Assembly (NCBI GenBank): GCA_002507425.1
Contig: DAZU01000118.1
Coordinates: forward strand, 1,239 to 7,270
From: Euryarchaeota archaeon UBA53
Lineage (GTDB): Archaea; Thermoplasmatota; Poseidoniia; Poseidoniales; Poseidoniaceae
Direction of reading: 5' to 3'
Length of the DNA stretch: 6,032 nucleotides
Part shown: piece after piece, positions 5,953-6,032 of the stretch
How positions within the stretch are numbered: the first letter of the stretch is position 1
Layout: each line of letters begins with the position of its first letter
Notes under the pieces: generated by a model
Database searches by the model: none
What the model saw: only the letters and a program-made list of their open reading frames with translations
What the model was told of the DNA's origin: nothing
Made by a program: the position numbers and the translations under genes

Positions 5953-6032
5953 ATGGGTGAGACGGGGCCATTCCGCAGATTGCTGAGATATATGGCTCCT
6001 CACAAGGGGACATTCCGACTTGCGGCTTTATG
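5953..6032 (+). CDS. Probable ABC exporter permease/ATP-binding protein, N-terminus only (runs off right edge)
   Basis: Only 26 codons plus 2 bases are present. They read MGETGPFRRLLRYMAPHKG followed by TFRLAAL. The F-R-R-L-L-R-Y-x-x-P-[HY]-[KR]-G pattern, leading into a hydrophobic segment, is the usual cytoplasmic elbow before the first membrane helix of type IV (MsbA-like) ABC exporters, which fuse a six-helix permease to an ATPase. The ATPase half and all catalytic motifs would lie outside, so the substrate cannot be judged. An in-frame ATG at 5893 would add 20 residues, but it crosses the promoter-like region and extends beyond the family's usual start, so 5953 is preferred. The gene is divergent from the PPC-ligA run. 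These bases are about 55% GC by count, above the rest of the window. Confidence 0.6.
   Translation, partial: MGETGPFRRLLRYMAPHKGTFRLAAL

Overview
The window looks like chromosome from an uncultivated, AT-leaning (about 40% GC by eye) marine archaeon, most likely a Poseidoniia (Marine Group II) or related Thermoplasmatota lineage. This rests on three things: surface proteins built from serial Asp/Asn-rich beta-sandwich modules ending in one membrane helix plus a basic tail; AT-rich boxes about 25-30 nt upstream of several ATGs that lack a Shine-Dalgarno (SD) sequence, the archaeal leaderless pattern; and gene style. It is an inference, because no rRNA or other marker gene is present.

Layout. 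Four genes sit head to tail on the minus strand and occupy nearly the whole window. Read in transcription order (right to left) they are: a PPC/DUF296 domain protein (5854-5426); a complete NAD+-dependent DNA ligase LigA (5394-3382, possibly starting at 5457); an 814-residue secreted, membrane-anchored protein with an N-terminal Reeler-like 'choice-of-anchor V' type domain followed by about seven Ig/PKD/FN3-like modules (3355-911); and a second, smaller secreted protein with a related N-terminal domain (909 to beyond the left edge). A fifth gene, the first 26 codons of a likely ABC exporter subunit, starts divergently on the plus strand at 5953 and leaves the right edge. The stretch 5855-5952 is a short divergent promoter region with a palindrome over the TATA-like box. 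No RNA gene, mobile element, CRISPR array or clear terminator was seen.

How the parts fit. The two surface proteins form the most interesting unit. They are adjacent, translationally coupled and apparently paralogous. Each has, just after its signal peptide, a Cys/His motif one residue off the classical CXXCH haem motif: CXCH in the long protein and CX3CH in the short one. The short gene was found only by reading past the usual start codons. Its best start is ATT, seven bases after a strong SD that lies in the Arg-Arg-Arg codons ending the upstream gene. PPC and LigA look like ordinary intracellular genes that share the transcription direction; nothing in the sequence links their function to the surface pair.
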